Shown here piece after piece: positions 49,509 to 61,221 of a stretch of DNA of 64,000 bases; within the stretch, counting starts at the first letter, position 1; each line of letters opens with the position of its first letter. A program made the position numbers and the translations under genes. The stretch lies in the NCBI RefSeq assembly GCF_042453785.1, contig NC_091677.1:29761501-29825500 (forward strand), given 5' to 3'. The notes under the pieces were generated by a model that searched no databases, was not told the DNA's origin, and saw only the letters and a program-made list of their open reading frames with translations. This stretch comes from Malus domestica. Taxonomy: Eukaryota; Streptophyta; Magnoliopsida; Rosales; Rosaceae.

Positions 49509-49660
49509 CTGGCTGCAAATTTTGGAGTTTGAATTTGACGTGAGGATATATGAATGTGAGGAAGTTGGAGAGAGAGAGAGGAGGTGCTTCTCGACGAGAG
49601 CTTGGAAGTTGTTTATGGTTTGCAGTAGCAGACGGAGGTGTTTCAGAGGATAGAGTTAAT
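49509..49660 (-). promoter_or_regulatory. Probable 5' UTR exon and proximal promoter of the peptidyl-tRNA hydrolase gene
   Basis: On the minus strand GCAGCCAG followed by GTTCGTTTT at 49508 is a possible donor that pairs with the acceptor at 49210. A GA/CT repeat (49567-49582) lies in this leader. The transcription start cannot be fixed. Confidence 0.5.
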
Positions 49661-49969
49661 AAGAAAGATCTAAGATTTATCTGATTTGAGGATATACCAG
49701 CAACAACCCCAGAATTTCACTTTGATTTGGCCCAATGCACCTTCTCATTGATGGATTGGCCCAATTTACTCTGGCAGTTTTGACGGATCTTATACGGTGA
49801 AAATACAATAAATTTATAGAACTTTAACGAAAAGCTACGGTATTGTTTATTTTAACGAAAAATTATATTTTTACATTAAAAAATTAATTATGATACTATT
49901 TATTTTACCTTTTATTTTGTTAGAACTCAAAATTCTCAAACCATTTTCATTAATTTTCCTTAAATTCAT

Positions 49970-51022
49970 AGGTAAATTACATTTTACCCCCTCATGTTTG
50001 GGGTTTATTTCAATTCCTTACAACATCTTTAAAACATTTCAATTTCATACATTTAATTATCATTTTATTTCAATTTCATACATCTGTTAAAAAAATCTGT
50101 TGGGTAAATCGTTAAGGGGTGACGTAACAAATATGAGATCCACATTTATGCTAACGACTGCCAATTTATGCGCGGCCAAAAAAAAAATTATGTTAAAAAA
50201 AAAAAAAAAAAACACTAAACAAACCCAGAACCCCCGACCCACCTCCCCTCCCATCCAAAAACCCACCCCATACCGCCCCGCCCCGCCCCCACCTCTCTCT
50301 CTCGCGTCTGGCGACGAACGCTGAGATCTGAAAATCCTTTGCTTTCCTTTCTCTTCAACTTTCTACTAAAAGGTCATTCTTCTTTCTTCCTTAATCTTAT
50401 TGCATTCCTCCAAAATTTGACTTCAGTTTCTCTGATTCGCTCTGATTCAGTCGCAATTTTGGTTCTCCAATCTCATCGCGCATTTCCGATTATTTCAGAT
50501 TCGTCAAGGATTTCATGAAGGTCTCCGATCAGACGGTCCGAGAAATGTTAGTTTTTATTGCGATTTTACGCAATTTTTTCGTTTTAATTTGATATTGCAA
50601 ATTTGAATTTGCAATTTGATTGACATTTTTTTTGCTTAATCTTGATTTGCAGAAAGAGGGAGGTGAATCTGAAGGTTTTGAAGGTTCCGGAGATGGGAAG
50701 AGGAGGTGAATCATTTCTGGGTTCTGTTTTTTTTTTTTTTAAATTTAATTTAATTAAAATTTTATTTTAATAGGGTAAATATTATTATATTTTAATGCAT
50801 AAATTTTTTTTTTGCCACTTGGCACAAATTTGACAACCATAACACAAATGTAGACTTCATATTTGCCACGTCATCACTTAACAGTTTACTTAACAAATTT
50901 TCTAACGGATGTATGAAATTGAAATAAAATAATAAGTAAATGTATAAAATTGAAATGTTTTAAAGATGTTGTAAGGAATTGAAATCGACTTCAAATTTGA
51001 AGGGATAAAATGTAATTTACCC
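49970..51022. mobile_element. Pack-MULE (Mutator-like element carrying a host gene fragment), 1,053 bp
   Basis: Long inverted repeats of about 200 bases bound the element. Left: GTAAATTACATTTTACCCCC, then AATTCCTTACAACATCTTTA and TTTCATACATCTGTTA. The right end carries the same blocks on the other strand. The flanks are TAAATTCAT (49961-49969) and TATATTCAT (51023-51031), a 9-bp target duplication with one mismatch. The centre (about 50220-50730) is unlike the AT-rich arms. It is GC-richer and contains a leader-like stretch, an exon, a 106-bp intron and a second exon of an EPSIN1-like gene. No transposase is encoded, so movement would need a MULE transposase from elsewhere. Confidence 0.85.
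50506..50705 (+). pseudogene. Captured EPSIN1-like gene fragment (start of the ENTH domain)
   Basis: Exon 1 ends 50506-50546 reading (K)DFMKVSDQTVRE-I, the donor is GTTAGTTTTT, the intron runs 50547-50652 and ends TTTGCAG, and exon 2 (50653-50705) reads KREVNLKVLKVPEM. This matches the N-terminus of plant EPSIN1 (MDFMKVFDQTVREIKREV and onward, from memory), which binds clathrin coats and phosphoinositides in vacuolar sorting. The codon where the ATG of MDF is expected is AAG. After VPEM the sequence runs into a second donor-like GTGAATC and then element sequence, so the ENTH domain is cut off after about 25 residues. Because the intron is kept, the capture was at the DNA level. It is a fragment, not a working gene. 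Confidence 0.8.
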
Positions 51023-51207
51023 TATATTCATTTGAACAAGAGTTATATTTTATTAGATTAAATGATCGAACTATTCTTATTTAGATGTGTAACTTAATGT
51101 GCACTAAAAAAAAACCTCAGATGCAAATCGAGCAAATTTTGTACAATGTTTCTCTTTTCACATCTAGATGCAAATTACAGTTAAGTTACAATCGGGTAAA
51201 AAACCCC

Positions 51208-51361
51208 TAATATCAAACAATTTATATTTCAATTTTTAGTTTTAAAAATATAATAACCTATACATTATTATGTCAAGGACTTCGGTTAAAAACTGAAAAT
51301 CAACAAGGTTTCGATCAAAGAACATTGATAGCTAGGGACCGCATCCAAAGTCTTCTAATAC
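51208..51361. mobile_element. Fragment of the MULE-type element seen at 19984-20764
   Basis: CAAGGTTTCGATCAAAGAAC, then ATTGATAGCTAGGGACCGCATCC matches the right terminal region of the element at 19984-20764. The left part is missing. Confidence 0.7.
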
Positions 51362-53706
51362 TTAATTACCTAAAACAAAGAAACACTACAAAATTGCCAA
51401 AATATTACATAACTCGAAGAAACTAAATCTTGCAAGACTTATTCTAGCCGAGTTACAGACATCTTATTATAAATAACTGGTGCAACAGTTGGTGTGGTTA
51501 GTGCAGAGCTCTGCTGCGAACGTGAGTGAAGATTTTGGTCTCGGGGCATCTCGTCACTCCAGTGCCATGAGCAGCAGGAGAGAAGATCTGGCAGCTTCTT
51601 GTCGCTTGACTGACGTTTGATGATGATGGCGAAGAGAGGACGATGATTTTCATTTTGATCAATATCATGTAAGCATATAAAAGAGAGACAGATTGAGTCA
51701 TTTCCTTTAAATATTTATCTCTGTCTGCTCTGCCTGCCCAATATTTTTAAATAGTTCGAATTCAGAATTAATCTCATGAATTCTGGGCCCTAAAGTTCTC
51801 CAAGGCACTCTAGCTTGTTCACTATTGGAGAAGCAGATTTAAGAAAAAAAAAAAGTTACTGGAAAATTGATCATGGGGGAGTACAATGGGAAATTCAGGA
51901 AAGTAAAACATGTTTGGGGTCTGATTTAAAATTTTTGATCTGCAACACCCAACCGATCTTCGGCTTAGCCCAAAAGCTCAAGCTGTTGAATGTTTGATCA
52001 AATTTAAACAAATTTCAAATTACTTTAATTTTCACAATTCTTGATTGTTTGAGGATTGAGAGACATTTGAGATTGAGTTACAATTCCAAGCTATTTGTTT
52101 TCCATGGTTATATTAAATTGGTGAAATTTGACCGTTAGGCTTTGTTTGGGTGTAAGGGATTTAAGCCAAGTGAAGAAGCAATAAGCTATAAAACTTTAGA
52201 TGCGGAAATGCACTACATGACCATTACCAAGTTACAAATGTATGCTAGACGGAGTTGCAAATCCCTCTCATATGCCTTTGTAATGCAAATGTGGTGCATT
52301 TATAATCCGTTATTGTATATTTTTTTATGCATCTCTTATTTGGCTTCATTCCTCCAAATATAGCATTACGGAAAAAGAATACTAAAGTTTTGTAGCGTGC
52401 TTATACTTAAAACTATGTCGTTTTGAGTATAGAGGAGGTGTAGAGTGTCACGCCTTGATCTCAAGATACGACCATGATCGACACATGACGACATAAAGTA
52501 CTTATGAAGCTACCATCCCTCGTTTCCGAAACTTGACCAAAAACAACCAAACAGTTCGATAACGTAGTAACTTTTTCTTTTATTTCATGGTTGCATCTAA
52601 CATTTGCGTTAGATTGCCTACGTACCCTAAGACGGGATCAAGCCATTCGTAGTTCACCCCTTGTTTACTCCGACATTTGTCATGGTATTTTATTGCAAAA
52701 AACGTAGAGTTCCAGAATCACTCAATGAAATTCGATAAGTATGGATCATTAATAGGAATTAAGCACGTTAATTAACGCTGAAATAATGATCCAATAATCC
52801 ACAACCATATCATTTGGTTTGCAAATTTGGTTTAAATTTTTTTGATTTCCCTAGGATTACCCTTTCAATATCCCAAAAAGATACAACTTGGTAGTTAAAT
52901 CCAAAGTCAACTCCCCAAACCAAACTCATTTAATTTATTTTATTGCAATCAAAATAAACTTACTTTCTACACAATAACTTCTTAATAACAAAAGAAACCC
53001 CACGAGCTTCTACATCTATTATTTTTGCATTTATATCATGAACTAACTCATTGACTGATTTGGGCGGTAACATAAATTGTATTATTTGGTAGTAAAACTA
53101 CATTTTTTTCAAGATATAAAACAGTATTGTCCTATGTCCTAGTGATAACAGTTGATGGAAAAACAGAAAATGGGAACATTTTGTTGGCAATGTGCATGAC
53201 GAATGTATCTATTTTTATCCTTGGCACCTTTCTGTATAGCAATTGGGTAAACTAAAGCTGAGGAATAGTCATATAATAGCCTTGGATGTTAACTTATAAA
53301 CCTAATTGGACCTACCTTGAATTCCAACTCACATATTCACTCGAGTTTCTCCTTAACTATATATAAGATGAGAAATATCTAGACCTGACATTCGTGTCGT
53401 GTTTTTTATGTTTATATCGTTTTCGTGTCATACTCGATATTTTAACGGGTCGTATCGTGTAAGACCCGTTCAAATTAATAGGTATATGAATTGACCAGAA
53501 ATTGACTAGTTAATATTAATAGGTAATATAACCTAACCCATTACCTGTTAAAGAAAATATATTTTAAGCCAATAAATAATCAAATAAAAAAATATTATAT
53601 TAAATAGTATACACATACCACATTGCCGCATAAATATTACTTCAAACATAAAATCACATTTGTCTTTCAAGTATCACATAAAAACAGAAAAATAGTGAAA
53701 AAAATT
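51362..53706. other. Intergenic, made of diverged repeat pieces
   Basis: No gene is supported. 52448-52700 starts GTGTCACGCCTTGATCTCAAG and contains CCTACGTACCCTAAGACGGG, which looks like part of an old LTR. 52735-52855 resembles half of the MITE at 10982-11140. 53385-53560 has the CGGGTCGTATCGTGTAAGACC pattern of a dispersed repeat. Classifications are by resemblance only. Confidence 0.35.
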
Positions 53707-53765
53707 ATATAAACACTCGTACTAATTAACAAGCTTTACAACTTTCGTGAATGGCTCAACTTTGA
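53707..53765 (-). repeat. Inverted repeat, left arm, outside the gypsy element
   Basis: The minus strand reads GTTGAGCCATTCACGAAAG, TTGTAAAGCTTGTTAATTAG. The same sequence with substitutions stands on the plus strand at 63683-63730, on the other side of the 9.6-kb gypsy element. The core AAAGTTGTAAAGCTTGT is identical. Confidence 0.7.
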
Positions 53766-53919
53766 AATTTGCCACTATAATCACATAAACTATAGATTGA
53801 AATTTAACTGTTGATTGTCGTTTACATTTATGCTCCATTCTTCTCACCAAATTTGTCTTTTCAGATTTTCTTTTTTGAAAACATAATCTTTTAAAGGATT
53901 CAGAAAGATGAATGGTTTT

Positions 53920-56259
53920 TGACACACCCTAACCCGAAGACTAGGACATGCTGGCCGTCACGTGAGCATGACGTAACCATAACGCAAGCGGAAACGATTT
54001 AATAATAAAATACGAGTCAACGAAAACCACTAATTGCAGTTATTTACAACCTAGCATTCTATGTGCTTAAGAGTGTACTAAACACACATAAACAGAGCAT
54101 AAGCGTCTAGGTGCAGTCAAGTAGGAACATAGCTATTTTACAACACCCTCGGGTGAAATCCTACATTTATTTAGTCTGTCAGAACGCCGAAGCAGTCCTC
54201 GTAGGCCACCAACGCCTCAACTATCAACTAGAACCTGGAGGGGCGAAAAACAGAAAACGTGAGTGGGCGAAAATAAAGCTTTTCCAAATCATTTCATAAA
54301 TCCACATTTATAACCCCTTTTTGGAAAACCTGTATACTTTCCCAGAAAAATAGTACATAGCATATATATCTCAACTGTCTCGATCATCAATCTTATAACG
54401 GATTCAATAAGAATGTACCATGCCAATTTCAACAGTTTAGTATGAATGCATTGACATAATATAAATCAGGTAAAAGAAATAATCAATCGGAGGCCCTCTA
54501 ATAGCCCTGAACGATTGAACCTAGAGCTCAACATCTATCAATCTCACTCTCTGCCGGAGTCACTCCGCGTGACCTGTCCGACCTTCTGCACATAAGTCGG
54601 AACCACCTAATGTAGTCTGAACGACTCATGGTAATATTCGCTCTAGTGCTTCTCTCATCAATCATCTGTATACAATAACCTAAGGTCACCCACCAGTCAT
54701 AATCTCACTAACACTCTACGACTGGCCCGTCGTACCCACTCTGCGTGGACTGTACGACAAGCATCTACTTGGATCCAAGGCGAGCGTGCGATGCGGTGAA
54801 TACTATAAGCACTAAACCATGGTGCAAGATATGAGCTCAATATATCATCATCATCATCATAATATTAATTAAATACTTACCTGTGCTTACACAGAACCAT
54901 CATACATATATGCATTATACGACAGTTCATAATATCCATAACATTCTATGCATGGCAATCACATCATATTTCATTTCATTTCAATATACTTTTCATTTAA
55001 ATTTGATTTCTGGGGAAATCGAGTATATAGGTATATATATATACAAAGCAATGCCCACTCACTGGTATGTCGCCGGGTCGTAACCCCCTTGACGCCCCTA
55101 GATGTGCTCGTCCTCGTTAGAAGTTCCACCTAGAAGTGAAATAACTTAAAACAATCATTTAACGCACATTTAACGCACCTAAACCAAACTAGGTAATAAA
55201 TTCTTCATACGTTGCTCAAATTGGGTATATGAATATACCACCGTGACCTACACAACCTCAGGATCATCCCCATATTTTTAAAATAATTTTTGGAGGTCCC
55301 ACGCGCCCCCACGCGCCTGACATGGCACGGACATACGCGCCCCCCACGCGCGGCCACGTGCCAGGCACACTGACGGTACAGTGAACGGCGTTAGGGAATA
55401 TTCCTGGAATATTCCGTTAAATATCCAACGGTAACGGTAACGGCGTTGGAATATTCCGTCAGTTTTGACGGAATATTCCCTGTCTTCTCCGGCGAGTCGC
55501 CGGTCGCCGGCGACTGTTCGCCGGTTTCTGGAAAAATTTCAAATCCACTATTCTTCTTCATTTTTCGTCCATTTTTCACGTAATTTATACCAAAATGAAG
55601 CATTTCACATGTACAATCACGTTGGAAGGGTTTTAAGGCCTAAAAACAACAAGATCAAACCTTTCAAAATTCTTCAAATTCGGCCAAACTCGAACCCGAC
55701 GATCCCGACGTCCATTTTGTTCAAACGAGGCACTCCGAGCCTCCTCGTGACCTCCTTAAGCTCACTGTGAGCTTTGTTCAACCTAAAACACAACCATTTT
55801 TAAGTTTGTGAATAGTGCCATTACACGGGATGTTTTAAAACTAGGGTTCTCGAAATGGAACTTACCTTAAACTGGTATTCCCGTGCTCGTGAGGTCCTAA
55901 GGAGTGTCGTGGTGATCTTACATGGAACGTTGGTGTAGGATTGTGATTGTTCTTGGTTCTTGTAGTGTATACGAGGGTAAGAGAGAGATTGAGAGAGAGA
56001 GAGAGAGTGACTAAGTCTGAAATGAACGAAGAATAAGAGAGAAGGAGACATGGATCTAGAGATTAGGGAATGATTTAGGGGTAGGGTCCCACCTAAAGTC
56101 CAAACACAGATAAGATTAACACATACTAATATAATTCTAACCCTAGTTTAGGATCTTAGTGTAAAACAAATACCAAATTTACGCACCTTAATCCCGTTTA
56201 AGGGCGTTTCCGTAATTTCACGTCCTCGGTATTTAGTAATTCTGGGACGGGATGTGACA
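53920..56259 (-). repeat. 3' LTR of the gypsy element
   Basis: On the plus strand it starts TGACACACCCTAACCCG and ends GGGATGTGACA. It contains a (GA)n run at 55979-56006, four GGAATATTCC palindromes at 55395-55480 and a GC-rich self-complementary stretch at 55490-55525. A 70-codon open frame on the minus strand is preserved in both LTRs simply because the LTRs are young. Confidence 0.95.
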
Positions 56260-56272
56260 ATCTCCCCTCCTT
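56260..56272 (-). other. Polypurine tract
   Basis: The minus strand reads AAGGAGGGGAGAT directly before the 3' LTR (TGTCACATCCC). This is the primer for plus-strand DNA synthesis in reverse transcription. Confidence 0.9.
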
Positions 56273-56313
56273 ATAGAATTTCGTCCCCGAAATTCCAGTC
56301 ACCAACCAAAACA

Positions 56314-59300
56314 TCAAAACTCATAGAATAATCTCGGATACATATCTCTCATCCGTTCTTCTGTCTCCCAAGTAGCTTCTTCCGCTGAATGGTTCCTCCA
56401 CAATACTTTTACCAAGCTCACAGTCTTATTCCTCAGAGTCTTATCTTTCCAATCCAGTATAGTCACTGGTTCCTCATCGTACGTCAAGTCCGGATTAATT
56501 TCCAATGGTTGAGGAGGAATCACATGTGAAGGATCTGAAACATAATGCCGAAGCATCGAGACATGGAACACATTATGTACCTTGGACAACTCTGGAGGTA
56601 GCTCCAACCTGTAAGCAACTTCACCAATCCTCTCAGTGATCTCATAAGGTCCAATGTACCTGGGACTTAGCTTTCCTTTCTTCCCAAAGCGAACCACACC
56701 TCTCCAAGGCGATAATTTCAGAAATACATAATCGCCCACATTATACATTCTGTCCGTGGTATGTCGATCCGCTAGGCTCTTTTGTCTATCCTGGGCCACT
56801 TTCAGGTTAGATTTAATTACCTGAATATTCTGAGTAGTCTCATCCACAATCTCTGGGCCCTCGAGTATTCTTTCACCAACCTCTGACCAACATAATGGCG
56901 TACGACAAGCTTTACCATAAAGTGCTTCAAATGGAGACATTCCAATACTCGAATGAAAACTATTATTGTAGGCAAACTCCATCAAATCCAAGCGATCATG
57001 CCAAGAATCACCAAATTGCATCACAGAGGATCTCAACATATCTTCGAGTGTTTGAATAGTTCTCTCTGACTGACCATCTGTCTGTGGATGATAAGCTGTA
57101 CTGTAAAGCAATCTAGTACCCAAAGCTTCTTGAAAAGCTGTCCAAAACTTAGAAGTAAATCTTGGATCTCGATCAGAAATAATATTCACTGGGACACCAT
57201 GATACTTTACAATCTTCGATATGAATAACTGTGCCAACTTATTTAAAGAGTACTTCTCCCTTACTGGAATAAAATGTGCTGATTTGGTAAGTCGATCTAC
57301 AACCACCCAAATGCCATCAAAACCATTTTGTGTACGTGGCAACTTATACACAAAATCCATCGTTATATTCTTCCATTTCCACTGGGGAACGGGAAGTGGT
57401 TGCAATCTTCCAAACGGTTTCTTTCTTTCAGCCTTAACCTGCTGGCAGACAATACACCTACTTACATACTCCGCAATCTCCCTCTTCATACCCGGCCAAT
57501 AGTAGAATGGTCGAATGGTATGATACATTTTAGTTCCTCCTGGGTGCATAGCATAAGCCGAACAATGTGCTTCATCTAAGATTTCCTTCTTCAGTTCCTC
57601 ATTATTAGGCACATACATCCTGTTCTCTTGCATAAGCATACCATCTGATCCTCGGATCCTGAGATCTTTCTTCTTCCCTTCCTTTCTTAAACTGACCAAT
57701 TCTTGAATTTCTTCATCCAACGATTGAGCTGCAAGCACCCGATCAATTAAGACTGGCTTGACTTGAAAACTGGCAAGAAAAGCTTCACTTTGCTCTTCCA
57801 ATTCTAACTCTACTCCAGTAGATCTCAACTCTGCCAGAAGAGGAACACGACTGGCATACAAGGCATTAAGTCGCCCTTGAGGTTTTCTACTCAAAGCATC
57901 AGCTACTACATTTGCACGACCCGGATGGTACTCAATCGTGCAATCATAATCACTTAACAATTCCAACCATCTCCTCTGACGAAGATTAAGATCATGCTGA
58001 GTGAAAAGGTACTGAAGATTTTTATGATCTGTAAAGATCTTACATTTCTCGCCATAGAGATAATGTCTCCAAATCTTCAAAGCAAACACAATAGCTGCCA
58101 ACTCAAGATCGTGAGTCGGATAGTTCCTTTCATGAGTCTTCAACTGCCTAGAAGCATAGGCAATCACTCTACTATGCTGCATCAAAACACAACCCAAACC
58201 ATTCAAAGAAGCATCACTGTAGATCTCGAAGTTACCATTATCATCAGGAAGTACTAACACAGGTGCATGAGTAAGACAATACTTCAACTGCTGGAAACTT
58301 TGCTCACAACTTTCATCCCATTCAAACTTAACATCCTTCCTGGTTAACTTCGTTAATGGCAAGGCAATCATAGAAAAGTCTTGAACAAACCGTCTATAAT
58401 AACCTGCCAAACCAAGAAAACTCCGCACCTCAGTGACGGTTCGAGGTTGTTCCCAACTTTCCACTGCTACTATCTTTTGAGGATCCACTTGAATTCCCTG
58501 AGCTGATACCACATGTCCCAAAAATGCCACTTGATCCAGCCAAAATTGACATTTACTAAACTTGGCATATAATCGGTGTTCCCTCAATTTCCTTAACACC
58601 AAGTTAAGATGTCGAATATGGTCTGATTTCGACTTATAATATACCAGGATATCATCAATAAAAACAATAACAAACCTGTCAAGATATTCCTGGAATACTT
58701 CATTCATCAATCTCATGAAAGCTGCAGGAGCATTAGTCAATCCAAATGGCATCACCAAAAACTCATAATGCCCATAACGAGTCCTGAAAGCTGTTTTATG
58801 AACATCCTCATCTTTAATCTTTAGTTGATAATACCCAGATCTCAAATCAATCTTAGAAAACACACAGGCACCTTTGAGTTGATCAAATAAATCATCTATA
58901 CGAGGCAATGGATAACGGTTTTTAATCGTCACCCGATTCAGTTGCCTGTAATCAATGCACAATCTCAAAGTTCCATCTTTCTTTCTTACAAACAACACCG
59001 GAGCTCCCCAAGGTGAAAAACTAGGCTGAATGAAACCTTTATCAATTAACTCTTGCAATTGAATTTTCAACTCTCTTAATTCCGCTGGTGCCATTCTATA
59101 AGGAGTCAAAGAGATAGGGTTTGTACCTGGAAGCAATTCAATCGAAAACTCCACATCTCTATCTGGAGGCAATCCAGGCAAATCATCTGGAAATACATCA
59201 GGATAGTGTCTGACTACTCCGACTTCCTCCACACTACTGGAATCAACATCATTCAACACCACATGTGCCAAGTATCCCTGACAACCCTTGGATAACAATT

Positions 59301-61182
59301 TCTTTGCCCTTATAGCTGAAATAACACCATGTCTCACTCCACTTCTTTCACCCACAAAAGTAACCTCAGGTAGTCCAGGACGAAGAAAAGTAACTGATTT
59401 CCCATAACAATCTATATGGGCGCGATTATAATGCAACCAATCCGCCCCTAAAATCACATCAAAATCCACGATGTCTAACGGAATAAGATTAGCAGGCATA
59501 ATGACATTATCTACCATCACTGGACACCCAGAGTAGAAACTATCAACATAACATTTATCCCCTCTAGGCATAGCAAACTCTAAATCAAACCCTAGAGGTG
59601 AAGGATGAGGTTGCGTCATTTGAGCAAATGTATGAGAAATCACAGAGTGTGTAGCACCACAATCAATCAAAACTCTAGCAAAATGACCAAGAACATTCAA
59701 CGTACCCATAATCAAGTCTGGATGGTTCTGAGCATCTTGCAGCGAGATGTGGTTAACACGTCCCTGAGCTGGCTGTCGTCCTCTACGACCTCTGCCACTC
59801 TGATTACCTCGTCCCTGATGAGTACGTCCTTGACCTGCCTGGGCAGGCAGCCTAAACGACCCTGCACTACTAGCAGCAACTCCGCTCTGTTGGGGCTGAC
59901 CCCCCTGATACCACTGAGATCCGCTAGCTGGCATAGACGGATATGAAGTATAACCTCCCTGATCCTGAGAATATCCACTCTGAAAATAAGGATCCTGGGA
60001 ATAGTGATATTGTCCCGGAGCATAAGGAGCAGCATCACCCTGATAGTGATAAGCACCACCACGACCACTTTGGCCATAACTGCCTGAATTAAAGTTCTGT
60101 TGAGTCGGTGCTGATGTTGGCATAACAGGCTGCTGGGGCCTCTGCTGATTCTGGGGACAATTCATAGCTCTATGTCCTGTCTGACCACATGTAAAACATG
60201 CACCACTGCTTCTCATACATTCCCCATGATGTCGGAAATTACAACAGCGACATAACGGAGGACCCGAACTACCAGTACCACCAAAGCCTCTCTGACCAGA
60301 AAATCTAGGTCCATTACCAAACCTACCACCTCCTCTCCTCGGACCTGTGGCACTAAATCCACCACTAGAAGAACTCGAACTCATTCCACTTTTCTTGAAA
60401 TTCTGCATCTGACGAGGTCTTGGAATGGAAACACCTTTACCTTTCTCATTTTTCTTCTGACCATTACCCTTATCCTCTTCATCCTCACTGTCCGGAAGAT
60501 TATCAGAGTCTTCCATCCGGACCAGAATCTCAAAATACTCATGATAATCGGCACAAGGAAGTGCATTGGCAAACGTTCTGTACTTCTTCTTAGATCCTAG
60601 CTTGAAACGACGAAGCATTTCTGCTTGATTACCCGCTAAATCAGAATCATAACGGGATAAATCAGTAAACTTCCTGTAGTACTCATGTGCGGACATATTT
60701 CTCTGCTTCAGACTGGTGAATTCCTGTTTCTTGCGATCTATATATTCCGGAGGAACAAATCTCTTCATAAAATTTTCCTTAAATACCTCCCATTCGGCTG
60801 TCCTTTCAGGTGCCATGTGCCTCGACTGATTTATCCACCACGCCGCTGGCTCACGGCCCAAAAACCAGGTGGTAGTCTCCACCCATCTATTAGCTGGCAG
60901 GTTTCCCTGACTTTGCATTACTTGAAAGGTCTGCTCAATCCGATCCAACCACTTTTCTGCCCCTTCATAACCTTCATTTCCCTCAAAGGTTTCCAATTTC
61001 AGATTATACATCGTCTCTACGGGCGTTCTCTGAGGAGGACGGATATTAGCCTGAAAAGCTTGAGCCATTGCTGCCCCTAGCTGAGTTATATCGGGGAAAT
61101 TAGGCTCAGCAGCACGGCGATGATCTCTACGAGGCGACATAATTCTGACAGAAAACATAACAAAATCAATAGAAGAACTCAT
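56314..61182 (-). CDS. Gag-Pol polyprotein of the gypsy chromovirus
   Basis: One frame of 1,622 residues without stop or frameshift. In order: a capsid-type Gag region (about 50-230, with [20 protein letters not shown]); a CCHC knuckle [14 protein letters not shown] near 327-340, preceded by a second Cys/His cluster; an aspartic protease with [12 protein letters not shown] near 503-514, where Cys stands at the usual Ser/Thr position; RT with [20 protein letters not shown] and catalytic FIDDILVY near 842-850; RNase H with [14 protein letters not shown] near 987; integrase with an HHCC zinc finger (about 1200-1247, [10 protein letters not shown]) and DDE core ([22 protein letters not shown]); and a C-terminal chromodomain (about 1570-1620). 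The start at 61182 lies just after the primer site; a second ATG (MSPRRDHRR) fourteen codons on could be the true start. Gag and Pol are in one frame, as in many plant chromoviruses. Confidence 0.95.
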   Translation of the reverse strand: MSSSIDFVMFSVRIMSPRRDHRRAAEPNFPDITQLGAAMAQAFQANIRPPQRTPVETMYNLKLETFEGNEGYEGAEKWLDRIEQTFQVMQSQGNLPANRWVETTTWFLGREPAAWWINQSRHMAPERTAEWEVFKENFMKRFVPPEYIDRKKQEFTSLKQRNMSAHEYYRKFTDLSRYDSDLAGNQAEMLRRFKLGSKKKYRTFANALPCADYHEYFEILVRMEDSDNLPDSEDEEDKGNGQKKNEKGKGVSIPRPRQMQNFKKSGMSSSSSSGGFSATGPRRGGGRFGNGPRFSGQRGFGGTGSSGPPLCRCCNFRHHGECMRSSGACFTCGQTGHRAMNCPQNQQRPQQPVMPTSAPTQQNFNSGSYGQSGRGGAYHYQGDAAPYAPGQYHYSQDPYFQSGYSQDQGGYTSYPSMPASGSQWYQGGQPQQSGVAASSAGSFRLPAQAGQGRTHQGRGNQSGRGRRGRQPAQGRVNHISLQDAQNHPDLIMGTLNVLGHFARVLIDCGATHSVISHTFAQMTQPHPSPLGFDLEFAMPRGDKCYVDSFYSGCPVMVDNVIMPANLIPLDIVDFDVILGADWLHYNRAHIDCYGKSVTFLRPGLPEVTFVGERSGVRHGVISAIRAKKLLSKGCQGYLAHVVLNDVDSSSVEEVGVVRHYPDVFPDDLPGLPPDRDVEFSIELLPGTNPISLTPYRMAPAELRELKIQLQELIDKGFIQPSFSPWGAPVLFVRKKDGTLRLCIDYRQLNRVTIKNRYPLPRIDDLFDQLKGACVFSKIDLRSGYYQLKIKDEDVHKTAFRTRYGHYEFLVMPFGLTNAPAAFMRLMNEVFQEYLDRFVIVFIDDILVYYKSKSDHIRHLNLVLRKLREHRLYAKFSKCQFWLDQVAFLGHVVSAQGIQVDPQKIVAVESWEQPRTVTEVRSFLGLAGYYRRFVQDFSMIALPLTKLTRKDVKFEWDESCEQSFQQLKYCLTHAPVLVLPDDNGNFEIYSDASLNGLGCVLMQHSRVIAYASRQLKTHERNYPTHDLELAAIVFALKIWRHYLYGEKCKIFTDHKNLQYLFTQHDLNLRQRRWLELLSDYDCTIEYHPGRANVVADALSRKPQGRLNALYASRVPLLAELRSTGVELELEEQSEAFLASFQVKPVLIDRVLAAQSLDEEIQELVSLRKEGKKKDLRIRGSDGMLMQENRMYVPNNEELKKEILDEAHCSAYAMHPGGTKMYHTIRPFYYWPGMKREIAEYVSRCIVCQQVKAERKKPFGRLQPLPVPQWKWKNITMDFVYKLPRTQNGFDGIWVVVDRLTKSAHFIPVREKYSLNKLAQLFISKIVKYHGVPVNIISDRDPRFTSKFWTAFQEALGTRLLYSTAYHPQTDGQSERTIQTLEDMLRSSVMQFGDSWHDRLDLMEFAYNNSFHSSIGMSPFEALYGKACRTPLCWSEVGERILEGPEIVDETTQNIQVIKSNLKVAQDRQKSLADRHTTDRMYNVGDYVFLKLSPWRGVVRFGKKGKLSPRYIGPYEITERIGEVAYRLELPPELSKVHNVFHVSMLRHYVSDPSHVIPPQPLEINPDLTYDEEPVTILDWKDKTLRNKTVSLVKVLWRNHSAEEATWETEERMRDMYPRLFYEF

Positions 61183-61206
61183 TAGTTATACAGGACTGCA
61201 ACCTAT

Positions 61207-61218
61207 GCTCTGATACCA
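61207..61218 (-). other. Primer binding site for tRNA-iMet
   Basis: The minus strand reads TGGTATCAGAGC three bases after the end of the 5' LTR. It is complementary to the 3' end of plant initiator tRNA-Met, the usual primer of these elements. Confidence 0.93.
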
Positions 61219-61221
61219 AAC

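Noticed and set aside
53722..53919. Minus-strand frame ending EPFTKVVKLVN as a copia C-terminus (ADPFTK-like)
   Set aside because: Resemblance is limited to a few residues and the same core recurs in the inverted-repeat arm on the other side; no other copia motif is nearby.
55391..55603. Identical 70-codon frame in both gypsy LTRs
   Set aside because: Identity follows from the young age of the LTRs, not from protein selection; no domain is visible.
56314..61182. Possible ribosomal frameshift between gag and pol
   Set aside because: Both are in one continuous frame, so no frameshift is needed.
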